This document shows, piece by piece, positions 40,022 to 49,089 of a stretch of DNA of 49,178 nt. The translations under genes and the position numbers were made by a program. Position 1 is the stretch's first letter, and every line of letters begins with the position of its first letter. The notes under the pieces were generated by a model. It was not told where the DNA came from. It did not search any database and saw only the letters and a list, made by a program, of their open reading frames with translations. Source of the stretch: CAYVLA01 sp964549615 [NCBI: uncultured Thermococci archaeon] (GTDB lineage Archaea > CAYQAE01 > CAYVLA01); contig CAZJVP010000019.1 in the NCBI GenBank assembly GCA_964549615.1, forward strand, positions 1 to 49,178, read 5' to 3'.

Positions 40022-42184
40022 TCAGGAGCCATAGGCCCTGATCTCGTAGATCCTTGCCGACGGATCGCCCCAGGTTTCGAGGATCTCCAGCTTGATCGCC
40101 CCGGTCCGGACCGGTCTGAAGCGATGGATGGCCCTCCGGTGATGGTTCTCTCCAACACGGGCGAGGCGCTTCCATCCTCGAGTGGTCGAGCAGCTCAGGA
40201 CATAGGATTTCACGCACTTGGCCACCGGCCCGACTTTCACCAGGTCGTCAAGGTCTGTGTCAAACGTCAGCATGACTTGGCCCACCTTTGCCTCGGAGGT
40301 CAACTGGACCGTTATGCTCTGCGGCAGGCCCTGCTTGGGGTCGGATATCCAGATGTTGGTCCAGCCGTCGGGCCTTGAGATGCCGCTCAGGACGTTCTGG
40401 GCGCCGTACGGCTTTGAGGCCGGAAAGGTTCTGAACAGGTACGACCCCCCGAGTCGCTTCCACGGTCCGGGCTGGGTCCTCTGGACGCCTATGGGTTCAT
40501 CGTCGCTGAACCCCCACTCGACTCCGGGGGCCGGATCGACGAGGATCCAGTGGAAGCCGGGCGTGATCCTGGCCCGGAGGTCAAAGCCAACCCATCCTTG
40601 GCCCTCGTCGATTTCTGACTCGGCCACGGCAAGGTCCTCCTTTGACGATGTGTCATCCCACGATCGTGCCCGCCTGAGCCTTATCTTGACCCTTTGTCTT
40701 GCCTTGACGGTTGACTTGAGGAAGAGCTCGACCCTATCCAACCGCCTCTGCGATAGGGGCACGATCTGGCCTAGCTGTGCGTCGAGCTTCACGAAGGATT
40801 TCAGCTGCGTCACCTCAAGTTCCATCTCGCTAGAGGCAACAGCCTTCCCACCCCTGGCCAGATCCTCAGCGTCCGAATTCCTGACGCCGGGGATGTAGCA
40901 GTCGTTCTTGAGGAGCAGCTGCTGGAGTTCCTCGACGTGTGTCCTGCCCAGCTCCCTTGGGGTCACGCCGTGCTTCTTGCACAGATAGGCCGCGGTCCCG
41001 GTCGCCTGCCCCTCCACGGCGCCGGTCGCCATAAGCCTGGTCGTGCCCAGCGCCACATGCGTCACGCTGATGTTCCGGCCGGCCATCATCAAGTTCTCGA
41101 TGTTCTTGGAGTACAGGCACCTGAAGGGTATCGCATAGATGCCGGGAAGGTGGTGCATCTCGGCCGGCGGGTCGGCGCTGCGGATTCCCTCGGGAGGATG
41201 CAGGTCGATCGGCCAGCCGCCGTAGGCTACCGCGTCCGGAAAACGTGCCATGGACTGGACATCATGCTGCGTCAGGATGTAGTCGCCCATGAACCTGCGC
41301 GATTCCCTCTTCCCCGGGACCGACCCGACCCATTCCAGGGCGAGGTTCTCGGCGCCGTGCCCGGGTTTGTTCTTGATGTGGTCCCAGACGCCGAAGAGGC
41401 ATCGCCACAGCTGGTCGCGGATCTCTTCATTATCTAGGATGGTGTTCTGGGTTCCCCCCAGCTCTATCCACCAGTGCCCGCTCTCCATCCTCCCGTGGCC
41501 TCTGAATGGAAGGTCCTCTTCGGTCGGGTATTCTTCCGCCCAGTCAGGACGCGTGAATCTCACGGGCCGGCCCAAGTCGACTGCCCTGAACATCAAGGAT
41601 GTGCCCAAGGTCTTTGCATCCCCCACCTCGGGGGCTATGCTCTCCCCGAACTCTTCTCGGCCTTCCCTTCCCATCCGGAACTCGGCCCCTGCAGAGAAGG
41701 CCACGCGTCCGTCGCCGCTCGCGTCTATGAAGAGGTCGGCCGATATGTGAAAGGTCTTCTCGGTGCCGAGCTGCTCGCAGGCTATCTTGGCGATCTTGGT
41801 CTTGTTCTCCATGATCGCCGCACGGGCCGACGTGTTGAGGTAGAGGTCTAGGTTTGGCTCGCGCTTGGTCCACTCCCAGAGGACCATGTCCCAGATCGAG
41901 TTGGTCTGGCCGCTGACGATGGGGGCGTGGTTCCTGAAGCGGTCCTCGATCCTGAGCTCCTCGATGATCCCGGTCTCCCGGGCCCACCGGAAGTCGTGAT
42001 CAGCTCCCCCTATGGGAACCCTTATCTCGCTGCTGGAGTTGCCCCCGAGCACGGGCCGATCGTTTATGAGCGCAACCTTGAGCCCGAGCCTGGCGGCGGC
42101 GATGGATGCGCAGACGCCTGCCAGCCCGCCGCCGATGACAGCAAGATCGTATCGTCTCTCCTCCACGCTGCTGGCGGTCGCCAT
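40022..42184 (-). CDS. Large FAD-dependent oxidoreductase (FAD_oxidored family)
   Basis: 720 residues. The N-terminal FAD fold is DLAVIGGGLAGVCASIAAARLG, followed by GGNSSSEIRVPIGG. The middle has LFIDASGDGRVAF and NLMMAGRNISVTH with LMATGAVEGQATG, typical of PF12831 proteins. The C-terminal 250 residues are beta-rich and may be a carbohydrate-binding-like module. Such proteins are common in bacteria that degrade polysaccharides and are unusual in archaea, so transfer is possible. ATG at 42184 is my choice. No signal peptide. The substrate is unknown. Confidence 0.8.
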   Translation of the reverse strand: MATASSVEERRYDLAVIGGGLAGVCASIAAARLGLKVALINDRPVLGGNSSSEIRVPIGGADHDFRWARETGIIEELRIEDRFRNHAPIVSGQTNSIWDMVLWEWTKREPNLDLYLNTSARAAIMENKTKIAKIACEQLGTEKTFHISADLFIDASGDGRVAFSAGAEFRMGREGREEFGESIAPEVGDAKTLGTSLMFRAVDLGRPVRFTRPDWAEEYPTEEDLPFRGHGRMESGHWWIELGGTQNTILDNEEIRDQLWRCLFGVWDHIKNKPGHGAENLALEWVGSVPGKRESRRFMGDYILTQHDVQSMARFPDAVAYGGWPIDLHPPEGIRSADPPAEMHHLPGIYAIPFRCLYSKNIENLMMAGRNISVTHVALGTTRLMATGAVEGQATGTAAYLCKKHGVTPRELGRTHVEELQQLLLKNDCYIPGVRNSDAEDLARGGKAVASSEMELEVTQLKSFVKLDAQLGQIVPLSQRRLDRVELFLKSTVKARQRVKIRLRRARSWDDTSSKEDLAVAESEIDEGQGWVGFDLRARITPGFHWILVDPAPGVEWGFSDDEPIGVQRTQPGPWKRLGGSYLFRTFPASKPYGAQNVLSGISRPDGWTNIWISDPKQGLPQSITVQLTSEAKVGQVMLTFDTDLDDLVKVGPVAKCVKSYVLSCSTTRGWKRLARVGENHHRRAIHRFRPVRTGAIKLEILETWGDPSARIYEIRAYGS

Positions 42185-42363
42185 GGAAGCGTGCACCGAT
42201 AAGGTTGCTGAAATAGCTTGCGCAGGCGACAAGCGGAGAAAATCATGGCATACCTAAGAGGCGACGAGCGGCGGGAACGCAGATCGAACATGGAATCCCG
42301 CGCGATTTTTGACGGCGCGGGCAAAACGCATGGGGGCCCGGCGGTTGCGTCGGGTCCGGTCAG

Positions 42364-42978
42364 ATGTCACTTCGGGTGCAGCAGATCGATGCGGCGCCGG
42401 CACAGAATCTCTCCTATGTGCTATGGGTCGGTTCGGGGGAAGGGATGGTGGTCGATCCCTCCTTCGCGGCGAAGGAGATCCTGAACGTCGTGGCCGAGCG
42501 GGGGATCTCGGTTCGGTACGTCGTGGATACCCACGGTCACCGCGATCATGTTCAGGGCAACCGCTTGCTGGCGGAAAAGACCGGGGCAAAGGTCGCAATC
42601 CACGAACGTGACGCTTTCATGCTGGAAGACCCGCCCGATGTGCTGCTTCACGACGGGGACGTTCTCTGGATTGGGGAGGCGAAGGTGGAGGTCATCCACA
42701 CCCCGGGGCATACCCCTGGTGGCATATGCCTCTTCTCGGAGGGTTTCCTGTTCACGGGAGACACCCTGTTCGTTGGCAACTGTGGCAGAACCGACCTTGA
42801 GGGGGGAAGCGACGAGGACCTGTTCAACAGCTTGAGGAGGCTGAAAAGCCTAGACGGCGCCGTGAGGGTCTACCCGGGGCATTCCTACGGCGGGAGGAGT
42901 TCAACGATCGAGCGGGAGAGAAGGACCAACCCGGCAATGAGGTGCCGGACGCTTTCGGAGTTCAGGCTCATCCCCTAG
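42364..42978 (+). CDS. MBL-fold hydrolase, persulfide dioxygenase/glyoxalase II-like
   Basis: Metallo-beta-lactamase fold of 204 residues. Metal ligands are in VVDTHGHRDHVQGN (THxHxDH), IHTPGHTPGGI (His), FTGDTLFVGNCGRTDLEGG (Asp) and YPGHSYGGRSST (His). The GDTLF-(x)4-GRTDL block is shared with ETHE1 persulfide dioxygenases and with some glyoxalase II proteins. It is encoded divergently from the FAD oxidoreductase and overlaps the end of the next gene by 11 bases, tail to tail. Confidence 0.88.
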   Translation: MSLRVQQIDAAPAQNLSYVLWVGSGEGMVVDPSFAAKEILNVVAERGISVRYVVDTHGHRDHVQGNRLLAEKTGAKVAIHERDAFMLEDPPDVLLHDGDVLWIGEAKVEVIHTPGHTPGGICLFSEGFLFTGDTLFVGNCGRTDLEGGSDEDLFNSLRRLKSLDGAVRVYPGHSYGGRSSTIERERRTNPAMRCRTLSEFRLIP

Positions 42979-44227
42979 CTACGATCCGGGTCGTGGCCAC
43001 CTGTCTGTACAGTTTGCGCCTGACCATCAGATACCACAGCGAGCTCCCGCATACGAGCGCCACTCCCGAGACGGCTGACCACTCGATCGCGTAGACCCAT
43101 ACGAGCGCCTTCTCCTTCATCCTGATGGCGTCCGCGTTGAGCCTGTTCCAGGATTGGTGCACCTCCTCGAAAGCATGCGCAGCGCTATCGTAGTCATCCA
43201 GGCGGTAGAACTCCTCCGCTTCCTTCTCCTTCTGGTTGATGGCGTCAAGATCGGCGTAAAGCCTACTCGCACTCGCCCCGAACTTCTCCACGAACTCGAT
43301 CAGGCACGTCAGCGTAGATGCCTTCTCCATGTGGGTGTTTATCTCCTCCCTAATCCGGTGGGCGCGATAGATGTCCTGCGGTATGGGCTTGTCGGCTCCG
43401 AAGTAGACGAGGTAGATCAGGAAGTCCTGGTACCATCTCCACTGTTGGAGCATCCTGTTGGTCGTGCCCATGCTGCCGAAAACCTGGGTTTCGCCCACAA
43501 CCTTCCCCTTCCCCGAGATCCACCACGCTATCCAAGGGAACTGCTTCCCGGGACCGACCGCCTCGGCGACGAGGGTGGCCCCAACCTTTACCTTCACCTT
43601 GTTCAGGAGCTCAACGGGCCCGGCTTCCTTCCAGGGCAGACGGGCCAGGGGATGGTCAGGGTCGATGAAGCGGGGCAGCTGGAATGCCGCCTGAGGGGGA
43701 TTGTAGCCTTCGAGCGACTCGAAGGGGAGGATGACGTCCAGCATGGTCTCGCCCCAGGAGACATAGGAGCCCTCTCCATGGCCTCCCCAGGAGGCGTCCC
43801 CGCCCCACATGGAGAGCGGCATCCCGTCCTCCTGCACGGCTTTGACAAACCAGGATATCCATTTCGCGTCGAAGTAGACCTGGGGATAGGCCAGGCTGCC
43901 GCAGGGAGCCTCATGGAGGATGACCATATCCCTCTCCGACATGAGTTGCTGATAGCTCCTGGGCATGTACATCCTCATGGCCCTGTTCATCAGGTCCGGG
44001 TCCTTCCCAAGATCCCCGATCGAGTAATGACCGGGCATCGGAACGCCCAGGAGGTCTATGGAGGGGTCCGCCCCCACGATCTTGTGGATGACGGATCCCT
44101 GCGCCAGGCCCCGCGAGATGTAGAGTAGGTCGATGACCTGGGGTTCGCCCGCCGGGTACGATGCTTGGAGCGAGGTCGGCAGGGCGCCGATCCAGAGGGC
44201 GAAGAGCAGGAGGATGCGGGCATGCAT
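42968..44227 (-). CDS. Secreted membrane-anchored protein with amidotransferase-like domain
   Basis: 419 residues. An N-terminal signal peptide (ILLLFALWIGALPTSLQA) is followed by a domain reminiscent of class I glutamine amidotransferase-like extracellular proteins (VILHEAPCG, MWGGDASWGGHG, GPVELLNKVKVK-like strands), a helical segment at about 310-380 that may form a coiled coil, and a C-terminal membrane helix at about 383-405. I do not see a convincing catalytic triad. The role may be in surface structures or export. It overlaps the MBL gene end. Confidence 0.65.
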   Translation of the reverse strand: MHARILLLFALWIGALPTSLQASYPAGEPQVIDLLYISRGLAQGSVIHKIVGADPSIDLLGVPMPGHYSIGDLGKDPDLMNRAMRMYMPRSYQQLMSERDMVILHEAPCGSLAYPQVYFDAKWISWFVKAVQEDGMPLSMWGGDASWGGHGEGSYVSWGETMLDVILPFESLEGYNPPQAAFQLPRFIDPDHPLARLPWKEAGPVELLNKVKVKVGATLVAEAVGPGKQFPWIAWWISGKGKVVGETQVFGSMGTTNRMLQQWRWYQDFLIYLVYFGADKPIPQDIYRAHRIREEINTHMEKASTLTCLIEFVEKFGASASRLYADLDAINQKEKEAEEFYRLDDYDSAAHAFEEVHQSWNRLNADAIRMKEKALVWVYAIEWSAVSGVALVCGSSLWYLMVRRKLYRQVATTRIVARG

Positions 44228-44392
44228 GTTTGGGCACGCCGAGGGGATTCCTGGCGCGCATGCTGAAAGGTTTTTTGTTCTCCTGGGAATGCCCGGGGCG
44301 ACCCGATCGGTAACCGGGCGGCGAAAAACGTTTGGGGGGGGCGAGGGTGTCAGAAAACTTCATCATGCAACCTCCGCATTCCCTTAGCCGAT

Positions 44393-44903
44393 AGAGGGAC
44401 CCTTCGCCGAGCTTTCTCCTCCAAAGCCCAGACCTGACCGTAGGATTCTGGAACGAGGTCAAGGAGGACTTTCTAGCCAAAGGTATCTATGCACACATCA
44501 TGCTGGATCAGGGGAATCTCGACATCCCTGGTGACATCACGAGTGACTGGGCGGATGCAAGGTCAGGCGACGGAATGGACCCGTATGTGAGGTGCTGGTG
44601 GGGCAAATCAACGGCGGGGCCACCGTTGGTCTAGGCATGGCAAAATCTAACGGTGCTGGGCAGAGAAGCGGTACCGCATGGTTTGCGCGAGGTTGGTGCC
44701 AGTACATGGGATATAGTCAGGTCAGCCAGGCAGACGTCTTCTCTCACGAGTTGGGACATCTCCTAAACCTCGCGGATCAGTACACGGATAACAGTTGCAT
44801 CATGTACGGTTATATCACCGGGGACAGAAGCTGGAAAGTAGACCCTGATGTCGGCGGCAAATTCCCGGAGAAGTGGATGACGCCTGGATACATTCTGATC
44901 TAG
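44393..44903 (+). pseudogene. Metzincin-like metalloprotease remnant
   Basis: The C-terminal part in one frame holds the zinc motif SHELGHLLNLADQYTD (HExxHxxxLxD) and NSCIMYG, a Met-turn. The upstream part continues in a neighbouring frame (FWNEVKEDFLAKGIYAHIMLD to MDPYVR), so a one-base loss near 44590 separates them. There is no start codon before the first fragment, because an in-frame stop lies at about 44391. The gene is therefore truncated at the front and frameshifted. A hairpin terminator follows. Confidence 0.7.
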
Positions 44904-44947
44904 GAAAGGACGGATGAACAGAGAGATGCCGTCCTTCCTCTTTTTTT
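44902..44947 (+). terminator. Hairpin and T-run after the metalloprotease remnant
   Basis: Stem AGGAAAGGACGG / CCGTCCTTCCT (44902-44913 and 44929-44939, one bulged base), a 15-base loop and seven T at 44941-44947, starting within the stop codon. It resembles a bacterial intrinsic terminator. Confidence 0.7.
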
Positions 44948-44966
44948 CCGTGCTCGCGAACCAGCT

Positions 44967-45506
44967 TCAACTCCAGAAATCGGGAGAGAGCTCAAAGGCA
45001 GCCGTGCAAACCAGCCTGGTTGGCACTACAGTTGTATCTAGACTGTCGTCGAAAGGCGTATACGTTGCGGTGAGCGTGTACCTCCCGGAACTTGAGAATA
45101 CACGCGTTCCGGGAATCCACCCATCACCGTTCTGGGTTCTCCACGCCCCCAGGAGGTCGTAGGTCTTCGACATCGACTCCCCTGGACCAAGGAGGACTCG
45201 CCTCCGCACAGGCGTGATGTTCGAGACGTCTTGTGCAAAATAGATGGTGCCGTCGGGAGCCTTGACGGAGAACCAAGGTTCCGAACCCCATTGCAGGAAC
45301 ATCGTTACGCTTTTCGCTTCGTCGCCAGTATTGGTACAAGTCACCTCCACAGTAATGCAACCTCGTCGGGATACGTCGGGCTGCAGTTCAAAGAGAAGCC
45401 CAACTCCTTTCTCAGGGCCAAACAGGCATCCACACACCAACAGGGCGGAACAGCCAACAACACAGACTAGACTCCCGCAAAGGGAAGACCTGAATGGGCC
45501 CCGCAT
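44967..45506 (-). CDS. BsuPI-like secreted lipoprotein
   Basis: 179 residues. LVCVVGCSALLVCGCLFG is a lipoprotein signal, with the lipid-accepting Cys around residue 27. The remainder is a beta-sandwich of the BsuPI (intracellular proteinase inhibitor-like) type: VEVTCTNTGDEAKSVTMFL, SVKAPDGTIYFA, LGPGESMSKTYDL and SGRYTLTATYTP. The assignment is moderate. It faces the metalloprotease remnant tail to tail, which could have been its partner. Confidence 0.65.
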   Translation of the reverse strand: MRGPFRSSLCGSLVCVVGCSALLVCGCLFGPEKGVGLLFELQPDVSRRGCITVEVTCTNTGDEAKSVTMFLQWGSEPWFSVKAPDGTIYFAQDVSNITPVRRRVLLGPGESMSKTYDLLGAWRTQNGDGWIPGTRVFSSSGRYTLTATYTPFDDSLDTTVVPTRLVCTAAFELSPDFWS

Positions 45507-45599
45507 GTGCCTCCGAATCCTTTCCCGGTTGATGAATGTTAATGAACGTTACGGGAGCAGAGCAGCCAGGATCTCTTGCCCGAAGGAAGGGCCTACCTC

Positions 45600-46281
45600 C
45601 TACATCCTGTGGGTGCCCAGGTCTGCGGCAATGATGACACCCGAGGGGTCGACCACTGCGCTGACCAAACCGGTGAAGTGTCCGGGCTCCTTTCCATAGG
45701 ATCCCAAACTCATCAGCCACCCCAAATCTTGGTCAAGGATCACCACCCTCTCAAGCTCAGGGATGCACTGTGTCTCATAGCCGATCGACTCCGCGACGAT
45801 CACTCTTCCCTGGGCATCCACCGTGATATCCTCCGGGTCACCATGCCTGTGGGCGCAGTCCTGGCCGGGCGGACAGCCTGTTTTTGGAATCGACCGCGAT
45901 GTCGCTAAGATAGTATCCGAACTGGGGGATGGGGATCGTCACATCTTCTGTGCTCCCTATGACCTCCTCCACCTGCATCTTCTGATTCAGGACAATTATC
46001 CTTACAGGCTCTAGTCCCTCCAGCACGCCGTCAAGAATGAACATCCTGCCCTTGGAGTCAACGCACATATCGAAAGGTGCTCTCAGAGAGATCTCTCCGG
46101 GTCCCTTTGCTTTGGGGAAGCTGGTCCAGATATCCGAGACAACCGCCGAGATGTTGTGCTCGGAAGGAACTCTGACTTCCTTTGACCCGGAAATCGCCAC
46201 GGGAACCATGGCCAGAAACACCAAGAAACCGACCGCCACGGCTTTCCCACTGCAACAACTGCTCCTTTCGGACATCTCCAA
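45600..46281 (-). pseudogene. NHL beta-propeller gene, copy 1, decayed
   Basis: Starts normally with a signal peptide (VAVGFLVFLAMVPVAISG) and the segment ISAVVSDIWTSFPKAKGPGE, then an NHL blade (CVDSKGRMFILDG). After DIAVDSKNRL near 45885 the frame is lost: about 95 residues present in copy 2 are missing and the following part (CPPGQDC, then ITVDAQGRVIVAESIG) is in another frame. The end is also truncated (AADLGTHRM then stop) where copy 2 continues with more blades. Tandem paralogue of the gene at 46.4-47.6 kb. Confidence 0.75.
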
Positions 46282-46285
46282 TCAC

Positions 46286-46341
46286 CTAGGGCCTCCGTCC
46301 CAGATCAGCCGCCAGCCATATCTGTTGCAGGCGGTCTTGGC
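46286..46341 (-). repeat. Duplicated 3' tail of the 47.6-48.3 kb gene
   Basis: This segment encodes LQQIWLAADLGRRP then stop, matching DQQDIWLAADLDWKP at the end of the gene at 47635-48348. It shows that NHL copy 1 was duplicated together with the end of the gene upstream of it. Confidence 0.65.
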
Positions 46342-46410
46342 AAGGCTGGTTGACCGAGCTAGTTCTCGTTGCGAAGGGCCAGCAGATCGCCATCCAGCCA
46401 GCAAAGCCAG

Positions 46411-47633
46411 CTAGCTCACTTTGAGGGCCCGCCCCGCGATGCCGAGGATAGCGCCCAGAAAAGAACCCAACAGAGCCAGATTCTCTGATACGCGGATCGG
46501 GCGGAGGGAGGATAAATCAACGGAGATCTTCTGAATCCTCCCATTCCCACTATCGGCCAGAAGTATCGTGCCCTGGTCGCTTACCATCATCCATCCCATG
46601 CCCCAAAACTCGCCCGGTCCCGATCCCTGCCTGCCTATTCGGCCTGCGAAGGTCCCGTTTGCAAAGAAGAACGAGATCGTCCCGGTGCCCGCGTCATATA
46701 CAATCAGCACGCCAGACCGATCAGCGACCGCGCTGGAAACGCATGTGAAATGTCCCGGTTCCTTTCCGTAGGAGCCGAGGCTCATCACCCAACGGCAGTC
46801 CTGGTCAAGAACCACCACCCTCTCAAGATAAGGAAAGTACTGCGTGCCGTAATCGAGCGTCTCGGCGATTATGATCCTGCCTTGCTGGTCCACCGAAATG
46901 TCCATGGGAAGGCCGTGCAGGTTTGTGGGACATTCCTCTCCTAGCGGGCAGGGCTGGACAACCATCTCAAGAAACATGGATACATCGTTCACGCCCGTCT
47001 GGTTGGGTGCAAAGACAAGTATCCTAGACTGCCCGAGAGCCCTCGATTGACCCACGATAAGCCTGTCCTTCGAGTCTATCGCGATACAGTTGGGGCCACC
47101 GACAGCCTCCCCGTACGGAACCTCTACGCAACCAAGCCACGAGAGATTACTGTGCAGGACATGTACCCTGCCAGGGAGAGGCGGGCCACCAGGATAATCC
47201 TGCCAGATGGTACGGTCGCACACATACAGTCTGTCTTTGGAGTCAACAGCAATGTCAACGATATCGTGGCCAAACTGGGGAATCCTAACCGTCACATCCT
47301 CTGTGCTCCCTATTACCGCCTCGACCTTAAGCTTCTGGTTCAAAACGTATATCTTCTCAGGCTTCCCGGTTTCCCCCTGTCGAGGATGAACATCCTTCCC
47401 TTGGAGTCCATACACATGCTGTACGGGGCGTTCAGGACAAGATCGCCCGGTCCCTGCGCCTTGGGGAAGCTGGTCCAGATCTCGGCGACAACAGCCGATA
47501 CATTCATGTCGGAGGGAACCTTGGAGGCCTGCGCCCCACAAACCATCCCCGGAACCGCAACCAGAATGGCCAGAAAACCACACAAAACTGGTAGCGCTGT
47601 GCCCCGGCCTGAAACGAGTCTTGCCAGCAACAC
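46411..47633 (-). pseudogene. NHL beta-propeller protein, copy 2, single frameshift
   Basis: Nearly complete secreted propeller. GTG 47633 or TTG 47630 starts it, after the stop of the upstream gene. Signal peptide (LCGFLAILVAVPGMVCG), then VSAVVAEIWTSFPKAQGPGD and MCMDSKGRMFILDRG. The frame breaks at the C5 run 47373-47377; one added base restores ETGKPEKIYVLNQ and the remaining NHL blades (AVDSKDRLYVCD, SVDQQGRIIIAE, VSDQGTILLADSGNGRIQKI). A C-terminal membrane helix follows (NLALLGSFLGAILGIAG). NHL propellers usually act as protein-binding or enzyme platforms; the ligand is unknown. Confidence 0.75.
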
Positions 47634-47634
47634 T

Positions 47635-48348
47635 CTATCCACCGCCTTCAGGTTTCCAATCCAGATCGGCCGCCAGCCATATATCCTGCTGGTCGGCCCA
47701 CACATCGTGCACAGGCAGAACACCCATCTGCCCGTTCCCGGTCTCAAAAGAGGAGGCATACGCGTCCGGGTACCACCACCACAGCAAGACCTTTGCACGC
47801 TTGCCGGTCCTGGTTGCCACGTTGTAGTACTCCCACATGTACGTGTCGTCAGGCATGATGTAGGAGTTGGTTTGATCGTTGTCCTGCTCGAAGAAGCCGG
47901 CATCCGGCGAGTAGTACCACCCGCACTCCGACCGGCTATTGTTGACGGGGGGATCATAGGACTGACCCACAAGGACAAGCGGTCTGCCAACACCGTACAG
48001 CAGATCCCAGTCAGCATCGTCAGCAATCATGGACAGGGGACATTCAGAGGTGTTCTGGTAGCTTGGATAGCAGTACGGATCCACACCCATCCAGTCACAG
48101 AACTGTATGTATCCAAAAGCTATCTGGTCAAAGCTTGTGCTTGTCCAGTCTAGGGGAGCGTTGCCCTGTCTGTGATGCGCATTTGGCCTATCATAGAGCA
48201 TGTCGAAGGTCGTTTCTACATCTGTGTCAAGCGCGACCGGCCGGAAGGCGAGCCATGCAATGTCGGTGGGTCCAGATACCTCGATCCGGTGGCAGTACTT
48301 CTCGTCCCTCATCTGTCGGTCAGGGTATTCGACAAACAGAGCCCACAC
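47635..48348 (-). CDS. Secreted or surface protein of unknown function, possibly N-terminally truncated
   Basis: 237 residues, rich in aromatic residues, Asp and Cys (YIQFCDWMGVDPYCYPSY). The open frame starts at GTG 48348 just after an in-frame stop; no signal peptide is present and the first residues (WALFVEYPDRQ) look like the inside of a domain, so an N-terminal piece may be lost. The 3' tail is duplicated at 46.3 kb. The stop is followed after one base by the start of NHL copy 2, so the pair was cotranscribed. Confidence 0.55.
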   Translation of the reverse strand: MWALFVEYPDRQMRDEKYCHRIEVSGPTDIAWLAFRPVALDTDVETTFDMLYDRPNAHHRQGNAPLDWTSTSFDQIAFGYIQFCDWMGVDPYCYPSYQNTSECPLSMIADDADWDLLYGVGRPLVLVGQSYDPPVNNSRSECGWYYSPDAGFFEQDNDQTNSYIMPDDTYMWEYYNVATRTGKRAKVLLWWWYPDAYASSFETGNGQMGVLPVHDVWADQQDIWLAADLDWKPEGGG

Positions 48349-49089
48349 CCCTTCTGGTGCAGGACAAAGCAGTTACTTGTCGAGAGTTATAAGTTTCCCT
48401 TCGAAGCAGCCAAGGATTCTCAAGCGCCTAGACTGGCATGAGGGCGTGGCCTGACCGATGAGCGCCATGGCTGCCCTTGCTTCCGTCAGTAATCGTCGCA
48501 GGCGTGGTAGGGACAAGCCGAACGGTTCATGTGCGAAGATGATGGCCGCCTCAGATAGCTTCTTTCTGATGCCCAGTTTCTAGATCTCGTTGTCCGCTTG
48601 ATCCTTGCCGTTGTGATCGATTCTGAGCCTTCAGGATGAGCGGATGGATCCTTGGAGGTATCTCCAGACACATTACGTGACGGTCCCACATCCTTAAGCC
48701 TGTTTGAGCCAGGCTGAGTGCCAGCGGGGCCCCGGCCCGGCTGTGAGCTGGTTAAGGAGAGCAAGCCCGCGATGGGGGGATCACCGGTCGGCTCCTGATA
48801 TGAGGACTGAGAAAGGCAAGACCATTCCCGCCAGGACAGGCAGGCCTACGCCCATGGTGAAGCCCCAGGAATCTCGAGGGACCAGATTCGTGCCGCTGAA
48901 ACACCCGTAAGCCGGATCACCAAGCCGCGACCGCATCAGTCCATGAAAGAACAGTGCAGCTCCAGGTTCAATACAACCGGAGCCACCAAAATGGTCGGAA
49001 TCCCAGACTTGCGGCAAAGGTCAAGATGCACGAGACAACCACTCGGAGGACGAACACGGAGCACAAACCACAGGCCCTGTCTGGAGCTT
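48349..49089. other. Degenerate spacer at the right edge
   Basis: About 740 bases. Open frames at 48486-48764 and 48781-49017 (minus strand) have no family features. I see no clear promoter, RNA gene or direct repeat. It probably consists of remains of the neighbouring gene family. Confidence 0.35.

Noticed and set aside
48781-49017. Minus-strand open frame with a hydrophobic end
   Set aside because: No similarity to the neighbouring NHL C-termini, no promoter or ribosome-binding site.
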